Shown in pieces: positions 42,333 to 51,841 of a stretch of 64,000 bases of DNA; position 1 is the stretch's first letter, and each line of letters starts with the position of its first letter. Source of the stretch: Pontibacter korlensis (lineage in GTDB: Bacteria; Bacteroidota; Bacteroidia; Cytophagales; Hymenobacteraceae); contig NZ_CP009621.1 in assembly GCF_000973725.1 (NCBI RefSeq), forward strand, positions 4,953,001 through 5,017,000, given 5' to 3'. Both the position numbers and the translations under genes were made by a program. Below the pieces are notes generated by a model, which was not told the origin of the DNA, did no database searches, and was given only the letters and a program-made list of their open reading frames with translations.

Positions 42333-43442
42333 TTACTGCTTGATGAAGACGTAGTCTCCAGTCAGGTCGTTGAAGATAATACGGTAGTTACCAGCAGCAA
42401 CTGCAATGTTAGGGCTGTTCAGGGAACCACGACCATAAATGTCGCTGCTGTTGTTTCCTGCACCCCAGTTCATGCTCCAGCCTTCTGCAATACGGAACTT
42501 CAATTCAGTACTTTGAGCGAAGCTGTAATCCATAGACCACAGGTGCGGGTTAAAGCTGCTCTTTGTCATAGGCGCTATGTCTGCCCAGTCATTAAAGCCA
42601 CCAATGATACCAATGGAGCTGTAAGTAGGAGCACCAGCTGCATCATATGGAGCTAGTGAGAAAGTCATCTTTCTGATGTCCAGGTTAACAGTATAGTAGC
42701 CATTAGCCGGAACATTAAAAGTTCCTGGATCTGCATCGTCCTCAGTAGCACGGAACGCTACTCCTGTTGCTGTGCCATCGCTACCCCACTGTGGCGCCCA
42801 CTGTCCTGGATTTTGCAGGAACTTCAGTGCACCTGACTCTAAGAAACCAGTATAAGTGAACACAAAAGGATCAGCCTCGCTACGGAACATTGGCATACCG
42901 TTCATGGCATCCCAGTTAGAAGCAGTGGCATCACCTACCATATAGATAGTAGCAAACTTTGGCTTATCCAGCCAAGGAGTGATAGATATGGTAACCACAT
43001 CAGAGTAAGTTGGAGTTTGATTATCCCCTAGCAAAGGGAACAAACGTACAGCTACCTCCCCTTCCTGTCCTGCAGTATATTCCATGCGGTTCATCAGGGC
43101 GTTAAGCTCACCATGTGTAAAGGTCCTGCTAAGGTCACTGCCAACCTCTACTTCTTCCGGGCTTTCAAAATTATCGCCTGGCTGGTCAAACTGCAGGATG
43201 TAGTTGATTGCTTCGTTATGGGCAACATCTTCGTTAGACCAGTTCAGCTCGTAAGGGTTCCAGGAGAAAGTCACGGCATCTTCGTCGGTCTCGGCTTCGA
43301 TCAGAACAACCGATGAGGAAGAGGCTGTTAATGTTGGTGTTTCTCCAGTACTTACCGTCACTCTGTCTTCGTCCTTTTCGCAGGAAAACAGAGCCAGTGA
43401 CAGTAGACTAAGTATAGAGAATTTATTTAGCCAGATTTTCAT
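42333..43442 (-). CDS. SusE-like outer-membrane lipoprotein (set B)
   Basis: This 369-residue lipoprotein (LALFSC, Cys near 21) has an N-terminal SusE domain with FSWNPYELNWSNED (about 55-70). Two starch-binding-like modules follow (IYMVGDATASNWDAMNG and IGIIGGFNDWADIAPM, each with GD/GG-x-W-D). It is similar in plan to the set A protein but of clearly different sequence. It would bind glycan at the surface next to SusCD. It is the last gene of set B, 64 bases after susD, followed by two tandem hairpins. Confidence 0.82.
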   Translation of the reverse strand: MKIWLNKFSILSLLSLALFSCEKDEDRVTVSTGETPTLTASSSSVVLIEAETDEDAVTFSWNPYELNWSNEDVAHNEAINYILQFDQPGDNFESPEEVEVGSDLSRTFTHGELNALMNRMEYTAGQEGEVAVRLFPLLGDNQTPTYSDVVTISITPWLDKPKFATIYMVGDATASNWDAMNGMPMFRSEADPFVFTYTGFLESGALKFLQNPGQWAPQWGSDGTATGVAFRATEDDADPGTFNVPANGYYTVNLDIRKMTFSLAPYDAAGAPTYSSIGIIGGFNDWADIAPMTKSSFNPHLWSMDYSFAQSTELKFRIAEGWSMNWGAGNNSSDIYGRGSLNSPNIAVAAGNYRIIFNDLTGDYVFIKQ

Positions 43443-43506
43443 ATAAATACTTTTAAAGTGAAGTTAAGTAGCAGCAGTACTTTACAGCACTGCTGCTCTA
43501 CTATCA

Positions 43507-45099
43507 TTAATATCCCGGGTTTTGAACCAGATTAGGGTTGGCTATAATGTCGGCTGTAGGTATTGGATAGATGGTGCGGTAGCTTTCTACTGCTCTACCA
43601 TTACGCACGCCACCTTTCCAGGCCCACAGATACTCGCCGCTTGTAAACAAGCCATAGCGAATCAGGTCTGTTCTGCGGTGACCTTCCCAGCTTAACTCTC
43701 TGGCACGCTCGTCAAGTATAAATCTTAACGTTAGCTGGCTCTGCGTAATATTACCAGACTCGCCGTCATAAGCACGCTCACGCAACTCATTTACAAGTTG
43801 CAGTGCTGTACCCATGTCTCCACCAGAACCACCACGAAGAACGGCCTCAGCATACATCAGGTACGCATCTGCCAGGCGGAACAAAGGAAAGTCTGTGTCC
43901 ACAAAAACCTTACCTGGATGGGAGCCAGTTGCGCCAGTCGAAGTTATGTTCTTATACTTTGTGATCGGGTAACCATTAGAGAATGATCCGATTTCGTTTA
44001 CCTCCAGGCTTTGTCCGTCGGTATGGAACATCGCGCGCTCATCAGGCTCACCAGTTGCACTCGGGAACAGGTTCACGATGGAAGGAGTGGTACGCATACC
44101 AGCCCATCCGCCATCGATACCAAAGTCCTCCGGAGCCATCGTACCACCCACTGGGCCATGCACCAGGTAAGTTGTGCCACCGTAGGTCTGCGTTCTGGTA
44201 CCATCAAAAGCGATAGGGAAAATGATACCCTCTGCTGTATGGTTATCGGCCAGGAACAGACGCTCATACTCCGGCTCAAGGCTAAAGCCAGCATCGATCA
44301 CCTTCTTGCTGTAAGTTACAGCCTCTGTATATCTAGGCTCTCCAGCGTATACTTCAGCATTTAGGTACAGCTTAGCAAGCAGCATCCAGGCCGCTGCCTG
44401 ATCAGCACGAGCATATTCGTTCTGGCCAGCCGCTACCAGGTCATCCTCGATATCAAGCAGTTCAGACTCTATGTATCTGAACAACTCTGCTCTCTCGATC
44501 TGCTCTGGGAAAAACGCTCCTACCTGATCCTCTTCTGTTACAAATGGCACGTTGCCAAACAGATCCAGGGCATGATAGTAGCTCAGGGCTCTCAGGAACC
44601 GTGCTTCTGCACGGTAGATTCTTGCAGTTTCCGCATTGGTGCCCGTAATACCACGATCGCTCAGCTTCGCATCGGTTGTCTCACGGATGAACTCGTTTGT
44701 AAGCGACACTTGATAGTAGATACGAGCGAACATGGCCGTGATGAACTGGTTGTTTGGGGTCCAGTCCATATCGTGCAGGTCAGGCAAACCGGCATCGCCC
44801 CAACCAATTACAGCCTCGTCGGTTGGTAGCTCCTGCAGCTGCCAGTACTGGCGCAGGTAAGAGGAGAAACCTTCGTCACCACCTGTAATGTCCGGGTCAC
44901 CGGCAGGACCTTGCTGTCCTGTTAAGGCATAGCCAGCATATACTTTGGCAAGCACTGCCTTGTAGTTGTTAAAGTCTCTGTAAACAGACGCAGACGTTAC
45001 CTCATAAGGCGGGGTTTGGTCCAGGTCATCCGTACAAGATACTGTTGAGAAGCCTATCAAGCCTGAAAGGATCAGACTAGCTATATATTTCGTCTTCAT
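43507..45099 (-). CDS. SusD/RagB nutrient-binding lipoprotein (set B)
   Basis: This 530-residue lipoprotein (FSTVSC, Cys near 22) has the SusD fold. YRAEARFLRALSYYHALDLF (near 170), LLAKLYLNAEVYAGEPRY (near 240) and the end IYPIPTADIIANPNLVQNPGY match the set A protein, including the last eight residues. It binds the target polysaccharide over the SusC barrel. It lies 14 bases after susC of set B. Similarity in the C-terminal motif reflects the family rather than recent duplication. Confidence 0.92.
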   Translation of the reverse strand: MKTKYIASLILSGLIGFSTVSCTDDLDQTPPYEVTSASVYRDFNNYKAVLAKVYAGYALTGQQGPAGDPDITGGDEGFSSYLRQYWQLQELPTDEAVIGWGDAGLPDLHDMDWTPNNQFITAMFARIYYQVSLTNEFIRETTDAKLSDRGITGTNAETARIYRAEARFLRALSYYHALDLFGNVPFVTEEDQVGAFFPEQIERAELFRYIESELLDIEDDLVAAGQNEYARADQAAAWMLLAKLYLNAEVYAGEPRYTEAVTYSKKVIDAGFSLEPEYERLFLADNHTAEGIIFPIAFDGTRTQTYGGTTYLVHGPVGGTMAPEDFGIDGGWAGMRTTPSIVNLFPSATGEPDERAMFHTDGQSLEVNEIGSFSNGYPITKYKNITSTGATGSHPGKVFVDTDFPLFRLADAYLMYAEAVLRGGSGGDMGTALQLVNELRERAYDGESGNITQSQLTLRFILDERARELSWEGHRRTDLIRYGLFTSGEYLWAWKGGVRNGRAVESYRTIYPIPTADIIANPNLVQNPGY

Positions 45100-45113
45100 T
45101 GTTGCTTACTCTA

Positions 45114-48100
45114 TTATTGAAAATCAAGATTTACACCCAGAGACAAGATTCTTGGTCTTGGGTAGAAGTTATTATCGATACCTCCTGTTACCTCAGGATC
45201 CAGACCAGAGTACTTCGTGATAACGAACACGTTCTGGCCGGTTGCAGTAAGACGAAGATTTACTCTGTCGTTCAGGATGCTACCAACATTGTAACCTAAG
45301 TTTAGGTTGTCCATGCGCAGGAATGAAGCGTTCTCTACAAAGTAGTCGGAATACGCGCGATTCGGGTCGTTCAGACCCAGGAAACCAAACTCATTGATAG
45401 AGCTAGGGATCGTTAACAGGTATTCCTCCCAGTCGATGTTGTTGTAGAAAGCGTTGGCTTTGATGTTGTTGTAGGCATAGTTGCCAATAGAACCACGCAG
45501 TACAAAGCCCAGGCTCCACTTGTTATAGTTCAGCTGTGAGTTGAACCCAAGAAAAACTCTTGGCTCAGGGTTCTTATAGCGGTACAAGTCCTGGTCAGTG
45601 ATGACACCATCTCCGCTCAGGTCTGCATACATGCCCTCGATTGGTCTACCGTTGGTATCGTATACCTGCTTATAAACATAGTATGAGAAGGTTGGGTAAC
45701 CTACTGTGTGTACTTGAATGGTGTTACCTACACCACCACCAATACCACCTACAGGTATACCTACTGCATCTTCATCCTCTACTCTGCTAAGGCTGGTGAT
45801 TTCATTCACGTTGTACGTACCGTTCACACCTAGATCCCAGCTAAAGTTATCTCTGTCGATGGCTCTGAAGTTAAGTACTGCTTCAACACCCTGGTTTTCG
45901 ATGCTACCAACGTTGGTATACAGACGGTTTGTAAGGTTAGAACCAGCTGGTACCGGTATAACCGCTAACAGATCTTCAGTTCTCTTAAAGTAGTAGTCTA
46001 AGCTACCGTTGATTCTGTTATTCAGGAAGCCAAAGTCGAGACCAGCGTTATAGGTTTTTGTTTCCTCCCATTTGATGTTCTCATCGTAGCCTTGTGGGCG
46101 AAGCGTACGATAAAACTCATCGCCTAACTGGTAATTAGCCTCTGAGTTACTGTACACATACCTAGGCAGGTAAGGGTAGAACCCACCGATATCCTGCTGG
46201 CCAGTTACACCATAGCCTACTCTCAGCTTCAGGTCGGTAATAGCTGTAACATTCTGCAGGAATGGCTCCTCAATAATTCTCCAGGCAAAAGCCAGCGCCG
46301 GGAATGTACCCCAACGGTTGTCCGGGCTGAAGCGAGAAGAACCGTCTCTACGCAAAGTAGCTGTTACAATGTAACGGTCTTTGAAAGTATAGTTCAAACG
46401 ACCAAAGAAAGAAACCAGCACGTTGTTTGTCTCAATTGGGTTAGGGGCACGTGTAATCGTGTCACCGGCCAGGTTAAGAGTTGCAAACGGTGGAATCTGG
46501 TTTCTGAACTTCTGGTAAGAGTAACCTGCTGTGAAGTCTACACGACTGTTTAGATCATCGTACTCCTTTGCATAGTTCAGGTAGAAGTCTAACAGGTTGT
46601 TTGATTTCTCCTGTGAGTACTGCGAGAAGCTACCACCCTGCGTATATACAGAGGCCAAAGTACCTGGCAGCGTTACAGAGCCTTCGCTTTTAGACACATC
46701 GTAGCCCAGGTTCAGATTTGCTCTCAGGGCTGGGAAGAAGTGCAGCTTGTAGTCTAACTGAATGTTACCGATGCTTCTTCGAACCTCACTCTGGTCATCT
46801 GTCTGCTCCAGTGTGCTCAGAGGGTTACGTGGCGCCAGCGTGTTAACCTCCCCGCTGCTACGCACCCACTCAAAGTAGCCACCAAATCTGTTTTCTGTCG
46901 GGTCGTAAGGCGACTGTGTTGGGTCGAAAGAAACAGCAGATCCGATTACACCCTCATTAGCAAACTGATGCTCCGAGCTCACGCCCTTCACGTTCAGGTT
47001 TACCTTCAGGTGGTCATCGAAGAAGGTTGGGTTCAGGCTTACCGCACCTGTGGCACGCTTCATTTCTGAAGTTAGCAGTATACCCTCCTGGTCCAGATAA
47101 CCAACGGACACACGGTATGGGATGCTCTTCACAGATCCGCTCACGCTCAGGTTATGATCGTGGCTAACTGCATCGCGGAAGATCAAATCCTGCCAGTCTG
47201 TATTGGCATCTCCAAGAAGAGCTCTGTTCTCCTCTGTTGCATATTGGTTTACCACTGAACGGTACTCATCGCCAGTCAGCACGTCTACCTTATCACGCAG
47301 CTGAGACACAGATGCCAGAGAGCTAAGGCTTACTCTAAGCTTATCTCCTGCTTTGCCTTTTTTAGTTGTGATGATAATTACACCGTTAGATGCTCTGGAA
47401 CCATAGATCGCAGTAGCAGAAGCATCCTTAAGGATATTGAAAGACTCGATATCGTTCGGGTTGATCAGTGACAGCGGGTTAGCTGAACCGGAAACACTGC
47501 TGTTGTCTACCGGCACACCATCGATAACGATAAGCGGATCGTTGCTGGCGTTCAGGGATGATCCACCACGAATACGGATTCTGCTACCCGAACCCGGTGC
47601 ACCACCATTCGAAGAAATCTGCACACCTGCTACCTTACCAGAAATTAACTGCTCTGGCGTAGTTATGTTACCTTGCTGGAAGTCTTCTTCCGATACAGAA
47701 GTTACAGAGCCGGTAACGTCGCTTTTACGCTGTGTGCCGTAACCTACAACCACTACCTCCTGCAGGGCTTTGGTGTCCTGGCCCAGAGTTACATTGATCG
47801 TCGTTTGGTTTCCTACTGGCACCTCCTGAGAAGCATAGCCAATGTAAGAAAACACCAAAACAGCGCCGGTTTGTGGTACTGATAGTGTAAAGTTACCGTT
47901 CAGATCGGTAGAAGTACCACGTGTTGTACCACGCACTACCACCGTTACACCTGGTAAGCCAACACCAGAATCATCGGTTACTTTACCAGTAACAGTGACA
48001 TTGGTTTGGCTACTGGTATTGCTCCAGTTGCTTGCTGCCAATTCCGTCTGCACACCAGAAGCAAAAGCATTCTGACCTGTGCCGGGTAAGAAAAGGCAAC

Positions 48101-48155
48101 CAAGCGCAGTAGAAAGGCCAATAGCCCTTATTCTACGGGTATATTTGTTTTGCAT
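45114..48155 (-). CDS. SusC/RagA TonB-linked transporter (set B)
   Basis: This 1013-residue outer-membrane transporter has a signal peptide (to about 32, NAFASG). The CarboxypepD-like domain begins VTGKVTDDSGVGLPGVTVVV, the plug has EVVVVGYGTQRKSDVTG and ASATAIYGSRASNGVIIITT, and the barrel ends SLGVNLDFQ. It has no STN domain and no FecR partner, so it should be controlled differently from set A. A 977-base region without genes lies upstream and must hold its promoter. It takes up oligosaccharides with SusD of set B. Confidence 0.92.
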   Translation of the reverse strand: MQNKYTRRIRAIGLSTALGCLFLPGTGQNAFASGVQTELAASNWSNTSSQTNVTVTGKVTDDSGVGLPGVTVVVRGTTRGTSTDLNGNFTLSVPQTGAVLVFSYIGYASQEVPVGNQTTINVTLGQDTKALQEVVVVGYGTQRKSDVTGSVTSVSEEDFQQGNITTPEQLISGKVAGVQISSNGGAPGSGSRIRIRGGSSLNASNDPLIVIDGVPVDNSSVSGSANPLSLINPNDIESFNILKDASATAIYGSRASNGVIIITTKKGKAGDKLRVSLSSLASVSQLRDKVDVLTGDEYRSVVNQYATEENRALLGDANTDWQDLIFRDAVSHDHNLSVSGSVKSIPYRVSVGYLDQEGILLTSEMKRATGAVSLNPTFFDDHLKVNLNVKGVSSEHQFANEGVIGSAVSFDPTQSPYDPTENRFGGYFEWVRSSGEVNTLAPRNPLSTLEQTDDQSEVRRSIGNIQLDYKLHFFPALRANLNLGYDVSKSEGSVTLPGTLASVYTQGGSFSQYSQEKSNNLLDFYLNYAKEYDDLNSRVDFTAGYSYQKFRNQIPPFATLNLAGDTITRAPNPIETNNVLVSFFGRLNYTFKDRYIVTATLRRDGSSRFSPDNRWGTFPALAFAWRIIEEPFLQNVTAITDLKLRVGYGVTGQQDIGGFYPYLPRYVYSNSEANYQLGDEFYRTLRPQGYDENIKWEETKTYNAGLDFGFLNNRINGSLDYYFKRTEDLLAVIPVPAGSNLTNRLYTNVGSIENQGVEAVLNFRAIDRDNFSWDLGVNGTYNVNEITSLSRVEDEDAVGIPVGGIGGGVGNTIQVHTVGYPTFSYYVYKQVYDTNGRPIEGMYADLSGDGVITDQDLYRYKNPEPRVFLGFNSQLNYNKWSLGFVLRGSIGNYAYNNIKANAFYNNIDWEEYLLTIPSSINEFGFLGLNDPNRAYSDYFVENASFLRMDNLNLGYNVGSILNDRVNLRLTATGQNVFVITKYSGLDPEVTGGIDNNFYPRPRILSLGVNLDFQ

Positions 48156-48804
48156 AAAACTACTTTATATTAATAATAGGTATAGTGTTAAAGTTTTTTG
48201 CCGGATAATCCGGGCAGTTTATGTTTCTGAGTCTTGGGCACTTTGTTTATGCCTTTCTCCTGTTAAGTAGTCTGTGATTCTGATTGCCTTACATAGGGCT
48301 ATCTCTTATCTGAGCCTTGTTGTACCATCTTTAACAGACAGGCTTCGTACTTTATACTGCGTGAGTCATTCGCAGGCTCACCTAACTATTCTCCCCCTTT
48401 ATCGCGTATAGAATAAAACCACGCCTGAAGCTATCCACACTGATTAATCACTTCCTCCCAGATGCATGATGTTAGGCTTGCAGTACTTTCCTTTACGTAC
48501 TATTCAGCATAACATCTATAACAATAATACAGCACATCCAAGGTAAATGAAGGGATACACTGTTTACTCTTTGTTTTATACACTTGCTGTTTAAGGTAAG
48601 TAACACCATTATGATGTTTAGAAGCCCGAAGGGAGTATTTCATTTGATCTTTCTGATTTACGCAGGTAGAACATGAAGTACCTACTACCAAGCAACAAAA
48701 CGGCAGATGCAGTATTTTGTTTCTTTTCCTTTGGCAGACACATATGGCCCCTTTTCACCTCAACAGTCTTAGCACCTTCTATTATCTTGATAGCGGTTTG
48801 AAGA

Positions 48805-48812
48805 CAAAGTTA
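48805..48812 (-). promoter_or_regulatory. Candidate -7 box upstream of SusC set B
   Basis: On the minus strand this reads TAACTTTG, matching TAnnTTTG. No clean -33 is seen, and the distance to the susC start is large, so the assignment is tentative. Confidence 0.3.
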
Positions 48813-48965
48813 TCCCTTCTTTTTCAGAAAATATTTCAGATAAAGTAGAAGGCAAAACAAGTGCCTCATCCTTAGCCGCTTTCATTTCACAAGCTATAAG
48901 TTACCAATGCTGTTGCATGTAAAATCATATCGGCGACAGCTACAAAACTTTCTTTATGGTGAATT

Positions 48966-49012
48966 GATATAAATGTGGAGAAGCGGCAAACACTGCCCCT
49001 CCACATTTATAT
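48966..49012 (-). terminator. Hairpin downstream of the GH5-like gene
   Basis: ATATAAATGTGGAG (48967-48980) pairs over 14 bp with CTCCACATTTATAT (48999-49012) around an 18-base loop. It lies about 120 bases past the gene's stop on the minus strand. The T-run is weak, so it could also protect the mRNA end. Confidence 0.55.
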
Positions 49013-49132
49013 CCAATTAATTCAATTTAACACCCCATGTTATATAGGCATTTTAGTTTGAGCTTACTGGCTGGCACCAAGAACTATCCGTTCACAAAAC
49101 AGGTCTTAATCAGGAGTTGCTCTTAGCTTCTT

Positions 49133-51736
49133 TTACTTAGATTTCTCCAGCCAGACACGCTCTACTTCAAAGCCATAAACCTTACTACCTTCAGAAGAGG
49201 AACCCTCCTCTCCTATGGTTACCTCCAGCTTTTCAACTTCCTTTAGATCCAGGTCTTCCAGTTTGCCAGCTTTAAAACTGAACGGGTGGAACCCTGGGTA
49301 CGGCCTTGGCAATAGTATAAAAGAAGAAGGCGAGAAACTGCTTATCGGCACTTCAATATCCTGTAGCTCACCGTTAAGTGTAAGAGTGGCTGTATAAGCT
49401 GAGGCATCATCAGTGATCAGTGTCACCTTTGCCTGCTCCTGACTTGAACTGATGGCGCGGGCGCGGATAACCAGCTTGTCGAACTGAGGCAATTCTGAAT
49501 GGCGCCCTATTAGCTTGTCGCCAACGTAAGACTGCCATCCTACTACCCCTTCTTCAGGTAGCTCCTCTGTTGCTAGGCGCAAGATTAGTTGACCTGCATT
49601 CTCGCCGGTTATGTACTGGCGCTCGTTGCTTCGCCACAAATTAGGGTAAACAAATATGTTCTGATCTTTGGTAGCGTTGAAAAGCTCTACACCACCATTT
49701 TCTGAAGCCACAAAGGTCTGCCAGGTTTCATTCTGGGTGTAATCCCAGGCCCATGGATTTCCCTTATGCCCACCAGGGAATGAAACAAAGTCATTTTGTG
49801 TCTTTTCCACTACAATTTTATACTTGATCAAACCCGGTGTCAGGAGATCAGCAGGTAGCTCGGCCTGGTAAACATACGGGCGCACTTGTTGCATCTGGAC
49901 AGTCTTCCAAACACCTGATAGGTTGTTTGCAACCAGGCTCACCTTGGCCGCAGCGTCTACTCCCACAATGGTCGCCTCTACATTGTAAGGCTTTCCTGCA
50001 GTTACCTCTGCTAAGGGGTTATGCAACAGATCCACCTGCGTATAGTTTGGCTTTGGCGCCACAAACTCCTGCAGCTTTATAGAGCCCAAGGCAGTTGTTT
50101 TAACATTCTTTGCGTTTTGCCCGCTCTTGGAGAGCAGGTAAACTCCTGGCTGCACCTGGAAACTTCCTTTTGAAGCACTGGCAGTATACGTGTTTCCGTT
50201 ATTCAGGCCTTGTACACTAAACGCCGCCCCCAGATCCGGCAGGTTGATTTCCATCGGGTGCTCCTGCCACTGAATGCGTGTCACCACCTTGTTTGGCGAG
50301 GCTTTGGCAAAAGGATCACGCACATGTATAGCATCAGGCATTACCTCCAGGCGCCATACTCCATTTTCCAGTTTATCTATAAAATAAGCTCCGGTGCCGC
50401 TGTACTTCACTACAGCAGAGTTACCTACACCAGCCAATTTGGTAAGCTTAGAGAGGTTAGCTGGCTTGGTGCTTGTGGTATTGGAGTAGTAAAACTTGTC
50501 CTGAGAGTTCATTTCACTTAACCCTTGCTGGTGGCTTAGCCTGAATACGTCAAAAACTGTATCAGCCGGAAAGGTGCCATAGCTTTTCAGCAATGGTACC
50601 CGATGAAACACCTCCGACGCAATCATAAGGCTAACGGCTTTAGATGGTGTGTAAGCAAGGTTCAGGTAATGGGTCTGGTACTCTGTGTTGCCATAAGCTG
50701 TAGCCAGCGGGTCGTAGGCAAACTGAGTAGCCCACTGAAAGCCTGCACCTCTAAAGCTTCTGGCCATTGCTGGGTACATGTAAGGCTCCAGTATGTCACC
50801 GGCATCAAACTCATACACCATGCGTGCTTTGCCAGCGAACTGTGGTATTGTGTCGAACGGAATTCTATACTTGTCTACGTGAGGCAGGTAATTGCCCTGC
50901 AGGGTGCGGTTAGCCACCAGGCCAGTAGGGTACCACTGAAAGCTTACCCCATCAATGTTTGCCTTCGCAACAGCATCAGCATAAGTAGGAGACTCGCTGA
51001 TGTTATAGAAGATCGGCTTTGTCCAGCCTGTACCGCGTACGGCTTTTACCATACGGTTCACATACTCAGTAGCCCGGGCTTTTGGCCCGCTGTGCTTTGG
51101 CTCATTGTTGATCTCTGCCGCAATAATATCAGGGTCATCCTGATAAGTCGTCTTGGTGTAAGGGTTAACGTGCTGGAAGAACTGCTGCAGGTATCGCTCC
51201 TGAGCTAAAAATGCTTTCTCTTCCGTTACCGCCTGCTGCTTGTTATAGATGCTTGAGAACCCGGCAGTCTTCACGTCCGGCTCCGGGTAACCAGATCCCC
51301 AGTAGGCGATTGGCGTAACCAGTATTTTGATGTTTCTTTCCTTAAGCTTCGCTACCAAGTAGTCAAACAGCCTGAGGTGCTCGTTCTCCAGCAGGTTTCC
51401 TACTGAATCCGAGATCTCAGTATCCCATACGTGCACCCTGAAGGCATCTATACCCATTCGGGCAAAATGGTACACGTCCTGATCTATTGCTTTCTCTAGG
51501 TCTGCCCCCAAGGCTTTATGAGAGCGGTAACCATAGGCAAAAGGCACAGTGTAGTTTACGCCAAAGAAGTTAGCTTCTTTGTTACCTTTCTGCCAGCGCA
51601 TGACACCCTTTTTATCTATATATACACCGCTATATACACCGCTTTTACCTTGCGCAAGCAGCGTGGTGTTTGCCAGGCACAGCAAGGCACCTAGCAGCAT
51701 TAGCTTTTGGGTAAATCTTGTAATATGCTTCATCAT
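49133..51736 (-). CDS. Secreted GH5-like glycosidase with extra domains
   Basis: This 867-residue exported protein has a signal peptide (to about 29, LLAQG). The catalytic (beta/alpha)8 region (about 45-400) has FFGVNYTVPFAYGY and IDAFRVHVWDTEIS. Candidate acid/base Glu is in AAEINNEPKH (near 208) and the nucleophile in ARMVYEFDAGD (near 305), the plan of clan GH-A enzymes. About 450 residues of beta-rich domains follow. No type IX sorting tail is seen. It lies directly after the GH13 amylase gene and is probably cotranscribed with it. The target polysaccharide is inferred to be a plant or algal glucan, but GH-A specificity cannot be read from sequence. Confidence 0.75.
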   Translation of the reverse strand: MMKHITRFTQKLMLLGALLCLANTTLLAQGKSGVYSGVYIDKKGVMRWQKGNKEANFFGVNYTVPFAYGYRSHKALGADLEKAIDQDVYHFARMGIDAFRVHVWDTEISDSVGNLLENEHLRLFDYLVAKLKERNIKILVTPIAYWGSGYPEPDVKTAGFSSIYNKQQAVTEEKAFLAQERYLQQFFQHVNPYTKTTYQDDPDIIAAEINNEPKHSGPKARATEYVNRMVKAVRGTGWTKPIFYNISESPTYADAVAKANIDGVSFQWYPTGLVANRTLQGNYLPHVDKYRIPFDTIPQFAGKARMVYEFDAGDILEPYMYPAMARSFRGAGFQWATQFAYDPLATAYGNTEYQTHYLNLAYTPSKAVSLMIASEVFHRVPLLKSYGTFPADTVFDVFRLSHQQGLSEMNSQDKFYYSNTTSTKPANLSKLTKLAGVGNSAVVKYSGTGAYFIDKLENGVWRLEVMPDAIHVRDPFAKASPNKVVTRIQWQEHPMEINLPDLGAAFSVQGLNNGNTYTASASKGSFQVQPGVYLLSKSGQNAKNVKTTALGSIKLQEFVAPKPNYTQVDLLHNPLAEVTAGKPYNVEATIVGVDAAAKVSLVANNLSGVWKTVQMQQVRPYVYQAELPADLLTPGLIKYKIVVEKTQNDFVSFPGGHKGNPWAWDYTQNETWQTFVASENGGVELFNATKDQNIFVYPNLWRSNERQYITGENAGQLILRLATEELPEEGVVGWQSYVGDKLIGRHSELPQFDKLVIRARAISSSQEQAKVTLITDDASAYTATLTLNGELQDIEVPISSFSPSSFILLPRPYPGFHPFSFKAGKLEDLDLKEVEKLEVTIGEEGSSSEGSKVYGFEVERVWLEKSK

Positions 51737-51841
51737 TGATCTTTCTTATAAGCCATTATTGCTATGGGCGCGCAAAGCTGCTACAAAACATTCTTAAATT
51801 GAAATAAAACCGCAATGTTTCTGATCTACTCTCACCTTGGA

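Larger units (their letters stand above)
48156..49132. other. Long gene-free region upstream of SusC set B
   Basis: In 977 bases I find no believable gene; the small minus frame at 48500-48691 has no recognisable features. On the minus strand TAACTTTG (48805-48812) is a candidate -7 box, which would give a leader of about 640 bases, unusually long. A hairpin at 48966-49012 ends the upstream glycosidase gene. The region is AT-rich. Confidence 0.5.

Noticed and set aside
48500..48691. 63-codon minus-strand frame in the SusC set B upstream region
   Set aside because: No recognisable features, no promoter or ribosome site, and a composition typical of AT-rich spacer.
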